Position numbers and translations under genes: made by a program
Notes under the pieces: generated by a model
What the model was told of the DNA's origin: nothing
The model's input: the letters and a program-made list of their open reading frames with translations, nothing else
The model's database searches: none
Assembly: GCA_963779325.1 (NCBI GenBank)
Contig: CAVZXS010000011.1
Coordinates: forward strand, 558,001 to 622,000
Reading direction: 5' to 3'
Length of the DNA stretch: 64,000 nt
Source of the DNA: CAVZXS01 sp963779325
GTDB lineage: Bacteria; Bacteroidota; Bacteroidia; Chitinophagales; Chitinophagaceae
In this document: one piece after another, positions 18,701-26,802 of the stretch
Position numbering within the stretch: position 1 is the first letter of the stretch
Layout: every line of letters begins with the position of its first letter

Positions 18701-21700
18701 TTGTATTTACATCACTATCTGCATTATTATCGCCTGCACCACCACTTGTATTATCTGCTCCTTTTATGGTAAATAGCATACCCGTTGGTAAGGTGAAGCC
18801 AACCCTGTAATTTCCATCCGGCAAGTTGCTAAATAGATAATTGCCGTTGGCATCTGTAACAGTGGTGGCGATTGCATTTCCACTATTATCGTACAAAGTA
18901 ACCGTTACACCACTTACACTTGCTTCGTTAGCATCTTGTGTTCCATCTACATCTGTATCAAACCAAACTTTATCGCCTATGCTATTGGTAGTTGGCTGGC
19001 TAAATATTATACCTGCATCAATATTTCTCTGGTTTTCGCCGGCACTTAATGTAACTGTTGTTGTAAGACCCGTTAAAGGATTTGCATCACTATTAGTTGC
19101 ATCCGGTTCTGATGTACCTGAGCTTGCAGTAAATGTATAATTAGTTGGAGGTGTAAAGCCCATTGTGTAATCACCGGGTTGTAAGTTATCAAACAGGTAA
19201 TTACCGTAAGTATCCGTAACAGTTGTGCCTACTACTACACCTGCATTATTATATAAAGTAACGGTTACGCCTGCCACACCGGGTTCGCCGGCATCCTGCA
19301 CCCCATCCTTATCATCATCTCTCCACACTTTATCGCCAAGGCTTGCAAGGGTTTTAAAACCAATATCAAAGTTATGATTGGTATTGCCGGTGTTAAATAC
19401 AACTATGGCATTGATGCCGCTTAAAGAAGCATCATTATCAATATTATCGTAACTGTTCGCTGCTGTGTTTGTTTTAGTAATTTGATAACCTGCCGGTACT
19501 GCAATTTCCACCCGGTAATCATAACCGGGTAAAATTGTGCTGCCTATACTAAGCCATGTGGCAGGTTTGCGGTTATCCGCAGCAGATAATGTGCTGAAAT
19601 AATAGTTGCCGGCGGCATCAGTTGTAGTAGTTGTAGTTTGGTCATCCCCATTACCATAAATACCATCAATACCGGGGCTTCGTAATGTTACAGTTGTACC
19701 TGTTGGCACACCAGCTGTTGTTTCTCCTGCATCTTGTATGCCATCGCTGTTCGTATTTAACCAAATACGATTGCCAATTTGAATTGGCTGAATATCTGTT
19801 AGTATTTCTACATCACCTAAACCATTGCCTTTATTAAAAAAAGCATCAATACTTGCACCAGACGATATATACATTTGATAAGCAGATGATCCTACTCCAT
19901 TGGTTGTAGAATGTTTTGATGTACCTCCTGTATTAAAAACAATAGGATCCATATGAGTTGTAAAAACTTTTGCATCTCCTCTTAATACAGCCGCTCCCCC
20001 TTGCATACCTTCTGAATGGTCATTATTATCACCCTGCAGTTGTGCATCATCCCAATTAAAAAACTCACCTACTGCACCAGTGTAACCGGTACCTGTACCA
20101 TTTATTGTAGAAGGCCCCGGTCTTCCAACTCCTGTACTTGATGTAAAGGCAACCCCTTCACTGGTATATGTCCCGGCACTTTCAAGGGAGTAGATGCCTG
20201 TACCGCAATTTTTTCCCACTGCTAATAATTCTCCACCTACAAAAATACTTGCTAGTGTAGTTCCTGATAAATCTCTATAATTAAAATTTCCGTATTGGTG
20301 ACCCGACCTATCGCAAAAATCCAAAATCATTGCGCCATTATCGGAGAATTCGATATTGGATAATAATGGAGTTGGATACGTTTTATTTGTAGCTCCGCCA
20401 AAAGGCAAAGTAGTAGTTTTTGACCAGGGATACCATCTATTTGACGTTGCAGGAAAAGCATCCCAAGATTGGCCTTTTAAATAGTTTAATGGAAATTGTA
20501 CAATTGGTGCAGCATTAAAACTTGCTGTCCCCTTTGGATTATTTAATTCAAAAACATAAGCAAACATATTTGTTGTTCCGCCTATGGTATTTACTCCTCC
20601 ATTTTCGCCGGAAGCAAGAGCTCCTACGAATACTTTTCCTTTGCTATATTTTAAAGCAAAAGGCCGAATTACACCATTGGTGACTGCCACTGCCGGCAAA
20701 GCATAACTTGTAACAGCTATTACTGAAGTTGGGTTATAAGCATCATTTAACTCTAATCTAAACAATAAACGACTGTATAAATTCATTACAAATAAAAATT
20801 TACCATCTTCGCTTATTTCTATATCTCCTAAACCAACTTTTGATGTTTGATCAAATGCGGCAGGGTCGTTATTTGGTGCTGTTGCACTGGCTCCTAAGCC
20901 ACGGTTTACATTCGTTCCTACAACACCCAATCCATTTGGCTGACCAGTTAGTGCATCTACTGCCCCAAGAAAAGTAATTTGATTACTACCTACTAAATTA
21001 TAAGAATTGCCGGGGCCGTACGTTCCTGCTGCTGCTCTGGTTCTATGGCCATTGGCATCCATATCATAAAACGTAGCTGCTGTAAATGATGTAGCAGTTG
21101 GAGTAAGTATATAAATACCACCACTGCCCAAAGTTCCTAATCCTGCATGTCGTTTTATAAAAGCTGAAGTAAATATTTTTCTTGCTTGTTTACTGTATGC
21201 CACCCCCCAAACGGAACCAATTGTAGCCCCATTTAATGTTTTCGTTGGTGCTGTTGTGCCAGTAGTATTATAGGGAAATCCTTTAAACCAAATATTTGTT
21301 TGTGATGTACCTGCCACTAAAGGGTTGCCATTAATATATTGAGGAATAAAAACATCCGGGTTGGTATTGCTTGTATAATCCTCCGGATTATTAATAGCAT
21401 AGTTAATATTGATAGCTCCGCCGCTGGCAAATTGTACTGAGGTTCCGTTGCCAGTTCCATTGGAACTGCTAAAATCAGCAGTTGAAATGCCACAGCTTCC
21501 GGAAGTTGGTATTGTGAATTCTATTCTTACTGCTACACCGGCAGCTACAAACCCGGTATTAGACCCTTGGGTTCCGTTGTAAACAGCTCCCGATGCAGGT
21601 ATAGAATAAACTCCTGTGGAGTTTGTAACAAACGATGCCACTAAGGTGTTGGACGCGTTATATGCATTAGCAATAATGCCGTTTACTCCGGGTTCTAAAT

Positions 21701-21830
21701 TTGGTACCACGGTACCTTTAATGCCATTACCATTAAAATCTCGGAAAACTGAACCGGAAACTTGGGCTTTTGTATCGTTAACAAATGCTATTAGCAGCAC
21801 TGTGTAAAGAAGTAAAAATTTTGATTTCAT
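15798..21830 (-). CDS. Giant T9SS-sorted protein with tandem SdrD-B modules (2010 aa)
   Basis: Very large surface protein. A signal peptide (residues 1-22) is followed by an SdrD-B-like module (VSGSVFRDFNGNGIKG). The paralogue-typical central region spans about residues 130-680 (KRHAGLGTLG, GDIEISEDGKFLFVMNLY). About nine SdrD-B modules of 125-135 residues follow, from near 685 to 1825, each opening with a variant of LGDKVWxDxDxDGIQDxxE. A fibronectin-like stretch and a type IX sorting domain (FPNPASHIVNI ... YPAGIYTIRL) end the protein. The Asp-rich openings are typical calcium-binding sites of SdrD B domains, so a Ca-stiffened stalk is likely (family knowledge plus inference). The frame is uninterrupted over 6 kb. 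It probably acts as an adhesin or surface fibre; the ligand is unknown. Confidence 0.9.
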   Translation of the reverse strand: MKSKFLLLYTVLLIAFVNDTKAQVSGSVFRDFNGNGIKGTVVPNLEPGVNGIIANAYNASNTLVASFVTNSTGVYSIPASGAVYNGTQGSNTGFVAAGVAVRIEFTIPTSGSCGISTADFSSSNGTGNGTSVQFASGGAININYAINNPEDYTSNTNPDVFIPQYINGNPLVAGTSQTNIWFKGFPYNTTGTTAPTKTLNGATIGSVWGVAYSKQARKIFTSAFIKRHAGLGTLGSGGIYILTPTATSFTAATFYDMDANGHRTRAAAGTYGPGNSYNLVGSNQITFLGAVDALTGQPNGLGVVGTNVNRGLGASATAPNNDPAAFDQTSKVGLGDIEISEDGKFLFVMNLYSRLLFRLELNDAYNPTSVIAVTSYALPAVAVTNGVIRPFALKYSKGKVFVGALASGENGGVNTIGGTTNMFAYVFELNNPKGTASFNAAPIVQFPLNYLKGQSWDAFPATSNRWYPWSKTTTLPFGGATNKTYPTPLLSNIEFSDNGAMILDFCDRSGHQYGNFNYRDLSGTTLASIFVGGELLAVGKNCGTGIYSLESAGTYTSEGVAFTSSTGVGRPGPSTINGTGTGYTGAVGEFFNWDDAQLQGDNNDHSEGMQGGAAVLRGDAKVFTTHMDPIVFNTGGTSKHSTTNGVGSSAYQMYISSGASIDAFFNKGNGLGDVEILTDIQPIQIGNRIWLNTNSDGIQDAGETTAGVPTGTTVTLRSPGIDGIYGNGDDQTTTTTTDAAGNYYFSTLSAADNRKPATWLSIGSTILPGYDYRVEIAVPAGYQITKTNTAANSYDNIDNDASLSGINAIVVFNTGNTNHNFDIGFKTLASLGDKVWRDDDKDGVQDAGEPGVAGVTVTLYNNAGVVVGTTVTDTYGNYLFDNLQPGDYTMGFTPPTNYTFTASSGTSEPDATNSDANPLTGLTTTVTLSAGENQRNIDAGIIFSQPTTNSIGDKVWFDTDVDGTQDANEASVSGVTVTLYDNSGNAIATTVTDANGNYLFSNLPDGNYRVGFTLPTGMLFTIKGADNTSGGAGDNNADSDVNTSGINFGKTDVIDLDAAGANANGVNYTNVDAGLIMQPTAKASLGDKVWNDLDNDGLQDADEPGVPGVPVTLYAGDGITVIATAVADAFGNYIFNNLDAGVYIVEFGTAVGFTRSTNQNTGANDFEDNDASPATGRTGAYNLLAGQRNMSVDAALVSSSPNTARLGDYIWFDANKDGIQDATETPVAGVTVKLYGADGVTVIGTTTTDANGYYQFTNLAAGTYSIGFSNLPAGYSFTSSTGTTTASNTTNSDADPATGKTAPFSLNTGESLQGLDAGLIAGVASGLGSLGNKIWYDMDGDGIQDADELGISGITVTLLDAGADGLLGNGDDGPSTTTTTTNALGEYIFTGLPAGNYAVQFGTAANQLPAGYTTNPNQGADDAIDSDGSAITGGISTTAVYKLAQGEDNLTVDFGLTPPAATSSLGNYVWYDQNNNGLQDGTEIGVAGVMVKLYNDGPDGIAGNGDDVLVGVTTTDANGLYLFAGLVNDGYYVNFSNLPAGYDFTTKSAINDATGSDADRVSGTTTVVSLTGNTNDRSLDAGINTTRAALGNYVWLDDDGDGIQDAGEQGVPGVTVTLYRPGFGLDGIASNADDALPVATMITDQNGKYLFDNLEAGTYEVLFTTIPGGLMFTQQNTPGDNGDNTNSDANPATGRTTGIALAASEVDLTIDAGLFKPRAVIGNYVWVDLNNDGVQQSTEPAASGILVTLLDGGGNPVAIAITDGTGRYLFPNVAPGNYSISFSNLPQGTAFTSANAGGDDAVDSDVIGTTITGIVVTTTTNNISFDAGIVGFVTLPVRLQFFAVKSGNNAILSWKVSDESDVRSYVLEHSSDGRNFVTLATYNSDGISEYSKTDLQPFAGINYYRVRVENLNGSVEYSETRVVRFDGKGIITIFPNPASHIVNIQLPENWQSKQVSIDVISRLGQVVVSKQLNQASQVESIDISKYPAGIYTIRLRNNQGQIEVRNIKVK
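16330..19790 (-). repeat. Tandem SdrD-B coding repeats (about nine units)
   Basis: Units of roughly 370-400 bases inside the 2010-residue gene each encode one SdrD-B domain. Openings lie near 19775, 19345, 18985, 18585, 18215, 17845, 17440, 17065 and 16676. The units are diverged in DNA sequence, so the array is old rather than a fresh expansion. Confidence 0.8.
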
Positions 21831-21909
21831 TTTTTGGATTTTAATTTTATTTTCTAAAAGGATAATAAATTAACAGAGATATTTTTATCGGCTGTTTGTT
21901 TTTCAATAT

Positions 21910-22083
21910 TTACGCAACGATCAGCGTCAACTTTGATAGTTTTAGGATCACCCCCGGAACAACTGTCGCGGAGCTTGTTGTGGCTGCTTGGCGGGTACTG
22001 CTGGAAGCGGCAACACATTGCGCTTTTACCGGTTTGTTTGCAAAAAGCAAAATTAAAGTGGCGAAAAGAAAAGTTTTTTTCAT
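21910..22083 (-). pseudogene. Short secreted-peptide ORF, likely 5' remnant (57 codons)
   Basis: Below the duplicated promoter/leader, an ATG at 22081-22083 opens a frame starting MKKTFLFATLILLFANKPV and KAQC, a convincing signal peptide, that ends after 57 codons. In the +2 frame an overlapping stretch (CSGGDPKTIKVDADRCVNIE and on to a TAG near 21846) looks more protein-like than the end of the first frame. The gene may therefore once have been longer and suffered a frameshift. It lies directly upstream of the 2010-residue gene. Alternatives are a genuine small secreted peptide or a leader peptide. The signal peptide and promoter are seen; the remnant interpretation is inference. Confidence 0.5.
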
Positions 22084-22182
22084 GATAGTGGATTGTTTAA
22101 TCGCAAAACTAAACTATCAAACTTGGCCGCACAACCGTATAAAAGCCGATTTTACAAAATATTTTATCCGTTTTTACACGTA
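22084..22182 (-). promoter_or_regulatory. Promoter/leader element, copy 2 (duplicate of 15618-15717)
   Basis: Near-identical to the leader of the 13299-15617 gene. The -7 element on the minus strand is TAGTTTTG (22104-22111). The distal TACGTGTAAAAACGG block ends at 22182. It drives the short ORF at 21910-22083 and may also transcribe into the 2010-residue gene. Confidence 0.6.
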
Positions 22183-22313
22183 GGCATAACCTATGCAAAC
22201 GATTGAAATGCAATGGCGTTTAAAAAATGGGAGACGAGTTGAGAAACTTATACGCTGCATTAAGGATACAGAACAGGAAAGGAACCCCTGTATTAATCCG
22301 AATAAATTACCTG

Positions 22314-22544
22314 CTAATCATAAAAATAGTGAGAAAGCATTTGTTTGCTTATTACCGGTTCCGCTTTTATTATTTTTTTATTTATTAAATCATAAAGTAC
22401 TTCCACATAAAAATCATGAAAGCGAAAAACCTTTAATTGTATTTCACTGTAGTATCGTTCTGCTATTACGGTACCATAGTTGTCCAACAACCGTACTCTT
22501 CCTTTCAGGCTGAAACGGCAATATTCACCTTGTGTCAGTTTCAT
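22314..22544 (-). CDS. Small protein of unknown function (76 aa)
   Basis: The ATG at 22542-22544 opens MKLTQGEYCRFSLKGRVRLL. The composition is protein-like: aromatic and charged, with a plausible beta-rich start and a helix (FYVEVLYDLINKKIIKAEPV). No signal peptide or membrane segment is seen. The start codon is preceded immediately by a 7-1-7 AT-rich palindrome (22545-22559). It stands alone between the duplicated leader and the synthase/acyltransferase fusion. No family is recognised. It could be a small cytosolic regulator; a spurious frame is the alternative. Confidence 0.55.
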   Translation of the reverse strand: MKLTQGEYCRFSLKGRVRLLDNYGTVIAERYYSEIQLKVFRFHDFYVEVLYDLINKKIIKAEPVISKQMLSHYFYD

Positions 22545-22641
22545 ATTTAATCATTAAATGATACAATACATAAACGACCACGGTGGTAAAATATTCTGTT
22601 AGCCTGTAAAAAGGCCGGCTAAGGTATAATGGTTTATTGTA

Positions 22642-25086
22642 TCATTTTCTTGCTGCGGTGACCATGTCAGCCAATACCTGCAAATTAAAATTATCCTTCG
22701 CCTGCATATAGGCGTAAGTTTCTACCGGCTCGGCGCCCACTTTTTTCTTCTCTACTCCCGCCGAAAAACCAAGGCAAATTTTTTCTTTACCCAGCTCCCT
22801 TGCCCTCATCACCCAGCGGTACAATGCCTGCCTGTAAATTTTAAAATCTTTATTATATGTATAATCCATTCCCATTATCATCGGCATATATGCAGTAGCT
22901 GTTTTGTAACTAAATACTATATTCACGGGCTTATCAATACCATTGTAATCATACTCTTTTTTTACAGCCATTACAAGCACTTCCCAATTTTCGGATTTAC
23001 ACATTTGCCCGAAAACTTTTTTTGGCAATGTAAATGTATTAAGAGCTAAATTATTATTCTTTACATTTAAATAAAGGGTATACCAATAATCAATATCATC
23101 ATCTGAAGGATTATCTGCTATCGTTATTTCAAATTTATCTTCGTGCTTCTGAACGTCCTGCCTGAAATGTCTCCGGCTGCGCGGAGACAAGCGATTGTAG
23201 AATTCCTCATTGGTATTCCAATTTAAATCAGTTACAACATTATTTTCAGGCATTGCAACGCGGAAAAAACCATTGTCAACAAAAAAACTATCCATGGCAG
23301 TATCCAATCCGCTGAAATCTCTTAGTACAATATTGGAAGCTTTATATTTTTCCTGCAATTCATAAATTCTGTCAAAAAGCAATTGCATCGCATCTTTCCA
23401 ATAAGCCGATTCTTTATCAATATAAATATGTTCGCCCTCCGTTAACAGCGAACCGGCCGCTATTACTTTAGAAGTAAGATAATACGGATCCGTCAATCTT
23501 TTTTCTTCTACCGCAGCCGAAACAGCGGCCGGAGAGAGCATATCATCTTTCCACAACGCCGTGGTAAGAAATGCAGCTACTACCGGTTTATTATCATTGT
23601 CCCGAATGATTACATAATCAAATTCCCAATTATCCTGAGGCAATTCATTTTGTGTAAATGAACTTTCCAATACATGCATGCCTTCCCAATCAAAGGTTCC
23701 CTTGTTTGCAAAAATACCGTCCCATTCCGCTTTTTCCACTTCATCAATTGTTTTGTAAAAATCAGGTTTCAAAGAAAGGCTTTGTGTAATAACCGAAGCA
23801 ACGGCATTATCGAGCTGCAATTCTTCCGGAACGGATAATTTAAACGCTTTATAGATTTGCTCCATGCTGAGGCCTTCTTCCAATAATGCAAATTGAAACT
23901 CTTCGGCCATCGCTGCAATCATTTCTTCTATTTGCGTAAAACTATGCAGTCTTGTTATGGTAAAACGGATGCCGGTGTTTTTCATGGGTACAGCGGGAAA
24001 TATACCGAGGTTTAGATAATAACCCCTGTTCAGCATCCGCTTTATCATATTGTAACCCATTTTGGGCAAACTGACACCTACAAAAAAAACAGCCGCGTCA
24101 GATTCTGAGATGATCGGCAGTTTATATTTTTTCAACATCAAGTTGGCGAAACTGATATTATCATGCAGCTCCTGTTGCATTGCTTCAATTTCCTTGCTCA
24201 AATGAATTTTTGCGGATGCGATAGCGGCGCCCAATGCGGCGGGCTGCATAGGCCCCGATGTTATGAGCGGGCCGCCGCAGGTGCGTACCCTTCTCGCCAA
24301 TTCTTTATCAGGAAAAATAATGGCCGCGCCGCCTGTTGCAAATGCTTTTGCAAAAGAGGTAGCCAAAATCATCTTATGGTGAAACTTCCTGTTATTCAAA
24401 ACATAACCTTTGCCGTTTTCGCCCAGTATACTCATACCATGCGCATCATCTACATAATAATAAAGTTCAGCATACGTGTCCATCAATTTATATACGGCAT
24501 CCACCGGGCTCGTATCTCCGTACATGGAATAAATTCCATCCGCCATGTACCATATTTTTTTATAACCCGATAGCTTCAATGCTTTAATTCTTTCTTCCAA
24601 TATATCCATCCGGTTGTGCCGCAGCAATTCAGTATATACTCCTCTTGCTTTTAAAAGACCAACGGCAATTTGCACGGAGTTGTGTACCTGGTGATCTATG
24701 ATGACCGCATCGTCGTCATGAACTACGACGGGTATTGTGGCAATATGCCCCAGTGTTGTGGTTGGTGTAACAACACAGGGCTTGCCAAAAATTTGATCCA
24801 ATAAGTTTTCAAGTTCCTTATACAAACCAACCGAAACATAGGCACGGGATTCGGAAAATTGTGTTCCATAGTTATCAACGGCCTCCTTGGCTGCATCTTT
24901 CAACCTGTCGTCAAACTCCAAACCCAGGTAACTGCAGGAACCAAAGTTTACAACGTTATTGCCTTTCAGCTTTATGATGTTTCCTTCCAATAAAATATCT
25001 TCATTGTACAAGTGCAGTATACCTTTGTTTACTCCGTCGGTAACAATCTGGTCTACCGTGTCGAAAAAAGAATTTGTTTTTTTCAT
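22642..25086 (-). CDS. Alpha-oxoamine-synthase-like PLP enzyme fused to a GNAT/FemAB-like domain (814 aa)
   Basis: Residues 1-400 form a fold-type-I PLP enzyme of the AONS/serine-palmitoyltransferase/KBL family. Motifs are YLG (53-55), DDAHG (213-217), whose first Asp and His contact the cofactor, and the probable Schiff-base Lys247 in ATSFAKAF. Such enzymes condense an acyl-CoA or acyl-ACP with an amino acid and release CO2. From about residue 450 a second part follows that resembles a GNAT/FemAB-like acyltransferase, with SPRSRRHFRQDVQKHE near 635 and YRQALYRWVMRARELG near 760. A condensing and an N-acylating activity in one chain suggests a two-step lipid or amide pathway, for example sphingo- or sulfonolipids; this is inference. 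The first domain is certain, the second fairly so. Confidence 0.82.
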   Translation of the reverse strand: MKKTNSFFDTVDQIVTDGVNKGILHLYNEDILLEGNIIKLKGNNVVNFGSCSYLGLEFDDRLKDAAKEAVDNYGTQFSESRAYVSVGLYKELENLLDQIFGKPCVVTPTTTLGHIATIPVVVHDDDAVIIDHQVHNSVQIAVGLLKARGVYTELLRHNRMDILEERIKALKLSGYKKIWYMADGIYSMYGDTSPVDAVYKLMDTYAELYYYVDDAHGMSILGENGKGYVLNNRKFHHKMILATSFAKAFATGGAAIIFPDKELARRVRTCGGPLITSGPMQPAALGAAIASAKIHLSKEIEAMQQELHDNISFANLMLKKYKLPIISESDAAVFFVGVSLPKMGYNMIKRMLNRGYYLNLGIFPAVPMKNTGIRFTITRLHSFTQIEEMIAAMAEEFQFALLEEGLSMEQIYKAFKLSVPEELQLDNAVASVITQSLSLKPDFYKTIDEVEKAEWDGIFANKGTFDWEGMHVLESSFTQNELPQDNWEFDYVIIRDNDNKPVVAAFLTTALWKDDMLSPAAVSAAVEEKRLTDPYYLTSKVIAAGSLLTEGEHIYIDKESAYWKDAMQLLFDRIYELQEKYKASNIVLRDFSGLDTAMDSFFVDNGFFRVAMPENNVVTDLNWNTNEEFYNRLSPRSRRHFRQDVQKHEDKFEITIADNPSDDDIDYWYTLYLNVKNNNLALNTFTLPKKVFGQMCKSENWEVLVMAVKKEYDYNGIDKPVNIVFSYKTATAYMPMIMGMDYTYNKDFKIYRQALYRWVMRARELGKEKICLGFSAGVEKKKVGAEPVETYAYMQAKDNFNLQVLADMVTAARK

Positions 25087-25209
25087 AAAAAAAAATGGAC
25101 ATTTGAAATGATAAAAAATTGAAGAACAAACTTCTACTTTTGAAAAACTCCAAACAACCCATTAAATACCTGTTTTGAAAAAAAAATCTAAGCATAATAC
25201 CTACGTTTT

Positions 25210-25246
25210 TTTACGTGTAAATAATAAATTTTAAAAACTACTTTTG
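25210..25246 (+). promoter_or_regulatory. Promoter of the STAS-like/kinase genes with TTTAC-N2-GTAAA site
   Basis: TACTTTTG (25239-25246) matches the TAnnTTTG -7 consensus and lies 5 bases before the ATG at 25252, implying an almost leaderless message. An inverted repeat TTTAC-GT-GTAAA (25210-25221) covers the -33 position. A related TTTACACGTA core occurs at the distal ends of the two duplicated leaders (15708-15717 and 22173-22182). Confidence 0.5.
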
Positions 25247-25251
25247 CACAA

Positions 25252-25629
25252 ATGGCCACCGATTTAGATAACACATTTGTAACTCTTGAAATAAAGGAGG
25301 GAGTATTAGTTTGCACATACAGGGAAGGTCTTAAGGTAAATCTGCAAATTGCCCGATCAATTGTGGAATACAGGTTAGCTTTCACAAAAGGTAACCCCAT
25401 ACCAATCATGATATTAAATCAAGGTGTAAGCAGCATTGATAAAAAAGCAAGAGATTTTTTTTCATCGGCGGAAGGGATAAAAGGCCTGAAAGCTGCGGCA
25501 CTTGTTTTAAAAACCCCCTTTGGTTCATTCCTCGCCAACTTTTTAATTTCTGTTACAAAGCCTGCGATGCCGGCAAAAATTTTTTCTTCTGAAGACGCCG
25601 CTATGCAATGGTTAAAAAAGTTTGTGTAA
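25252..25629 (+). CDS. STAS/SpoIIAA-like protein of unknown function (125 aa)
   Basis: A short cytosolic protein with alternating beta and alpha segments: VTLEIKEGVLVCTYREGLKV, then a helix (NLQIARSIVEYRLAF), a strand (PIPIMILNQG), a helix ending SSAEGIKGLKAAALVLK and a C-terminal helix EDAAMQWLKKF. This layout resembles the STAS-like proteins often found near sensor kinases in Bacteroidota. It is 21 bases upstream of the histidine kinase start and probably co-transcribed. A role as antagonist, phosphotransfer or stress-sensing partner is possible but not shown. It is divergent from the PLP fusion gene, with a 165-base shared upstream region. Confidence 0.75.
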   Translation: MATDLDNTFVTLEIKEGVLVCTYREGLKVNLQIARSIVEYRLAFTKGNPIPIMILNQGVSSIDKKARDFFSSAEGIKGLKAAALVLKTPFGSFLANFLISVTKPAMPAKIFSSEDAAMQWLKKFV

Positions 25630-25650
25630 TATTTGCACTGTTACAAACTC

Positions 25651-26802
25651 ATGGATCCCCGTTTTAAAAAAATAAATGACCTGCTCAGCGCCTATGCGCT
25701 CGGGCAATTTGATAAAAGGCTGTCGCTTTCAAAAAAACTGGATGAAGTAGATGCCTTTATCGCCGGGGTGAATATGCTGGGCGAAGAATTGAAAGAAACC
25801 ACCATTTCCCGAAACTATTTTAATGACATTTTCAATTCCGTTTCGGATATGGTTTTTGTATTGAACCATGAACGAAAGATTACCAATATAAATAAAGCCG
25901 TAACGGACAGCCTGGGCTATACACTGCAGCAGCTCGAAGGAAAAAACATGAACGACATACTGCCCGAATCGGTTTTTACCGACGGTACCCTGCTGAAGAA
26001 AATACTGAAGGGCAACCACGGTGACTTACAAACCGAAACAATATTTACTACGAAAAAAAATAAAAAAATACCTGCACTGCTTACCATAACCGGGTTTAAA
26101 ATAAAAGAGAGCAAACAACCGGGTTTTATTATTACCGCCAAGGATATTACCAATAAAAAGGAAGAGGAGCATCTCATCATCAGAACCATAACGGAAACCC
26201 AAGAGAAAGAAAGACAGCGTTTTGCGAAAGACATACATGACAGCTTGGGTCAACAACTTTCAGCTATAAAGTTTTATATAAGCACCATCGGCAGTTTAAC
26301 CAACGATAATAAACTGAACGAAATACTTACCAAGGCCAATAATGCTTTGTTAGATGTGAATGCGAATGTGCGGAGTATTTGCTTTAACCTGATGCCCCAA
26401 ACCCTTAAATCATTCGGCCTGTACAAAGCAATTAGCGAACTATGCAACCAAATTGCAGTAAGCGGTCATCTTTCATTTATAATTACCGGCGATAAAAATT
26501 TTTCCCTGGCCAATAAATCGCAGGAAATTTCGATTTTCAGAATTATACAGGAATTTATAAACAATGCGCTAAAGCATGCCAATGCCGGTCAAATTTTTAT
26601 AGATTTCAAAAAGTATAAAAATAATTTGAAAATAGTTTTAAGCGACGACGGCATCGGCTTTAAGTTATTTGACAAAAAAGAAACGGGGATGGGTTTGCGA
26701 AATGTACAAAGCCGGGTTGCGAGTTATAACGGCGAGATAAAAATTACCAGCAGTCCGGGGAAGGGAACAAAGTATGAATTAATGATTCCGCTAAACAATT
26801 AA
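25651..26802 (+). CDS. PAS-domain sensor histidine kinase, HisKA_3 type (383 aa)
   Basis: The ATG at 25651 (MDPRFKKIND) is chosen over an upstream TTG. A PAS domain spans about residues 52-165 (YFNDIFNSVSDMVFVLNHER ... ITAKDIT). Then come the HisKA_3 dimerisation/phosphoacceptor helix with His196 (RFAKDIHDSLGQQL) and a HATPase_c domain with an N-box (EFINNALKHA) and G-boxes (DDGIGF, GMGLRNVQSR). There is no membrane segment or signal peptide, so it senses a cytosolic cue through the PAS domain. HisKA_3 kinases pair with LuxR-type regulators, and one lies downstream at 27218 after a 415-base gap. The STAS-like protein is directly upstream. Confidence 0.92.
   Translation: MDPRFKKINDLLSAYALGQFDKRLSLSKKLDEVDAFIAGVNMLGEELKETTISRNYFNDIFNSVSDMVFVLNHERKITNINKAVTDSLGYTLQQLEGKNMNDILPESVFTDGTLLKKILKGNHGDLQTETIFTTKKNKKIPALLTITGFKIKESKQPGFIITAKDITNKKEEEHLIIRTITETQEKERQRFAKDIHDSLGQQLSAIKFYISTIGSLTNDNKLNEILTKANNALLDVNANVRSICFNLMPQTLKSFGLYKAISELCNQIAVSGHLSFIITGDKNFSLANKSQEISIFRIIQEFINNALKHANAGQIFIDFKKYKNNLKIVLSDDGIGFKLFDKKETGMGLRNVQSRVASYNGEIKITSSPGKGTKYELMIPLNN

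Noticed and set aside
16330..19790. Regular repeats considered as a CRISPR or satellite array
   Set aside because: The period is 370-400 bases, the units are coding, in frame and diverged, and they match SdrD-B domains.
21896..22183. Plus-strand frame of 95 codons across the duplicated leader
   Set aside because: It is antisense to the short secreted-peptide ORF and its promoter; the composition is not protein-like and the minus strand has a signal peptide and -7 element.
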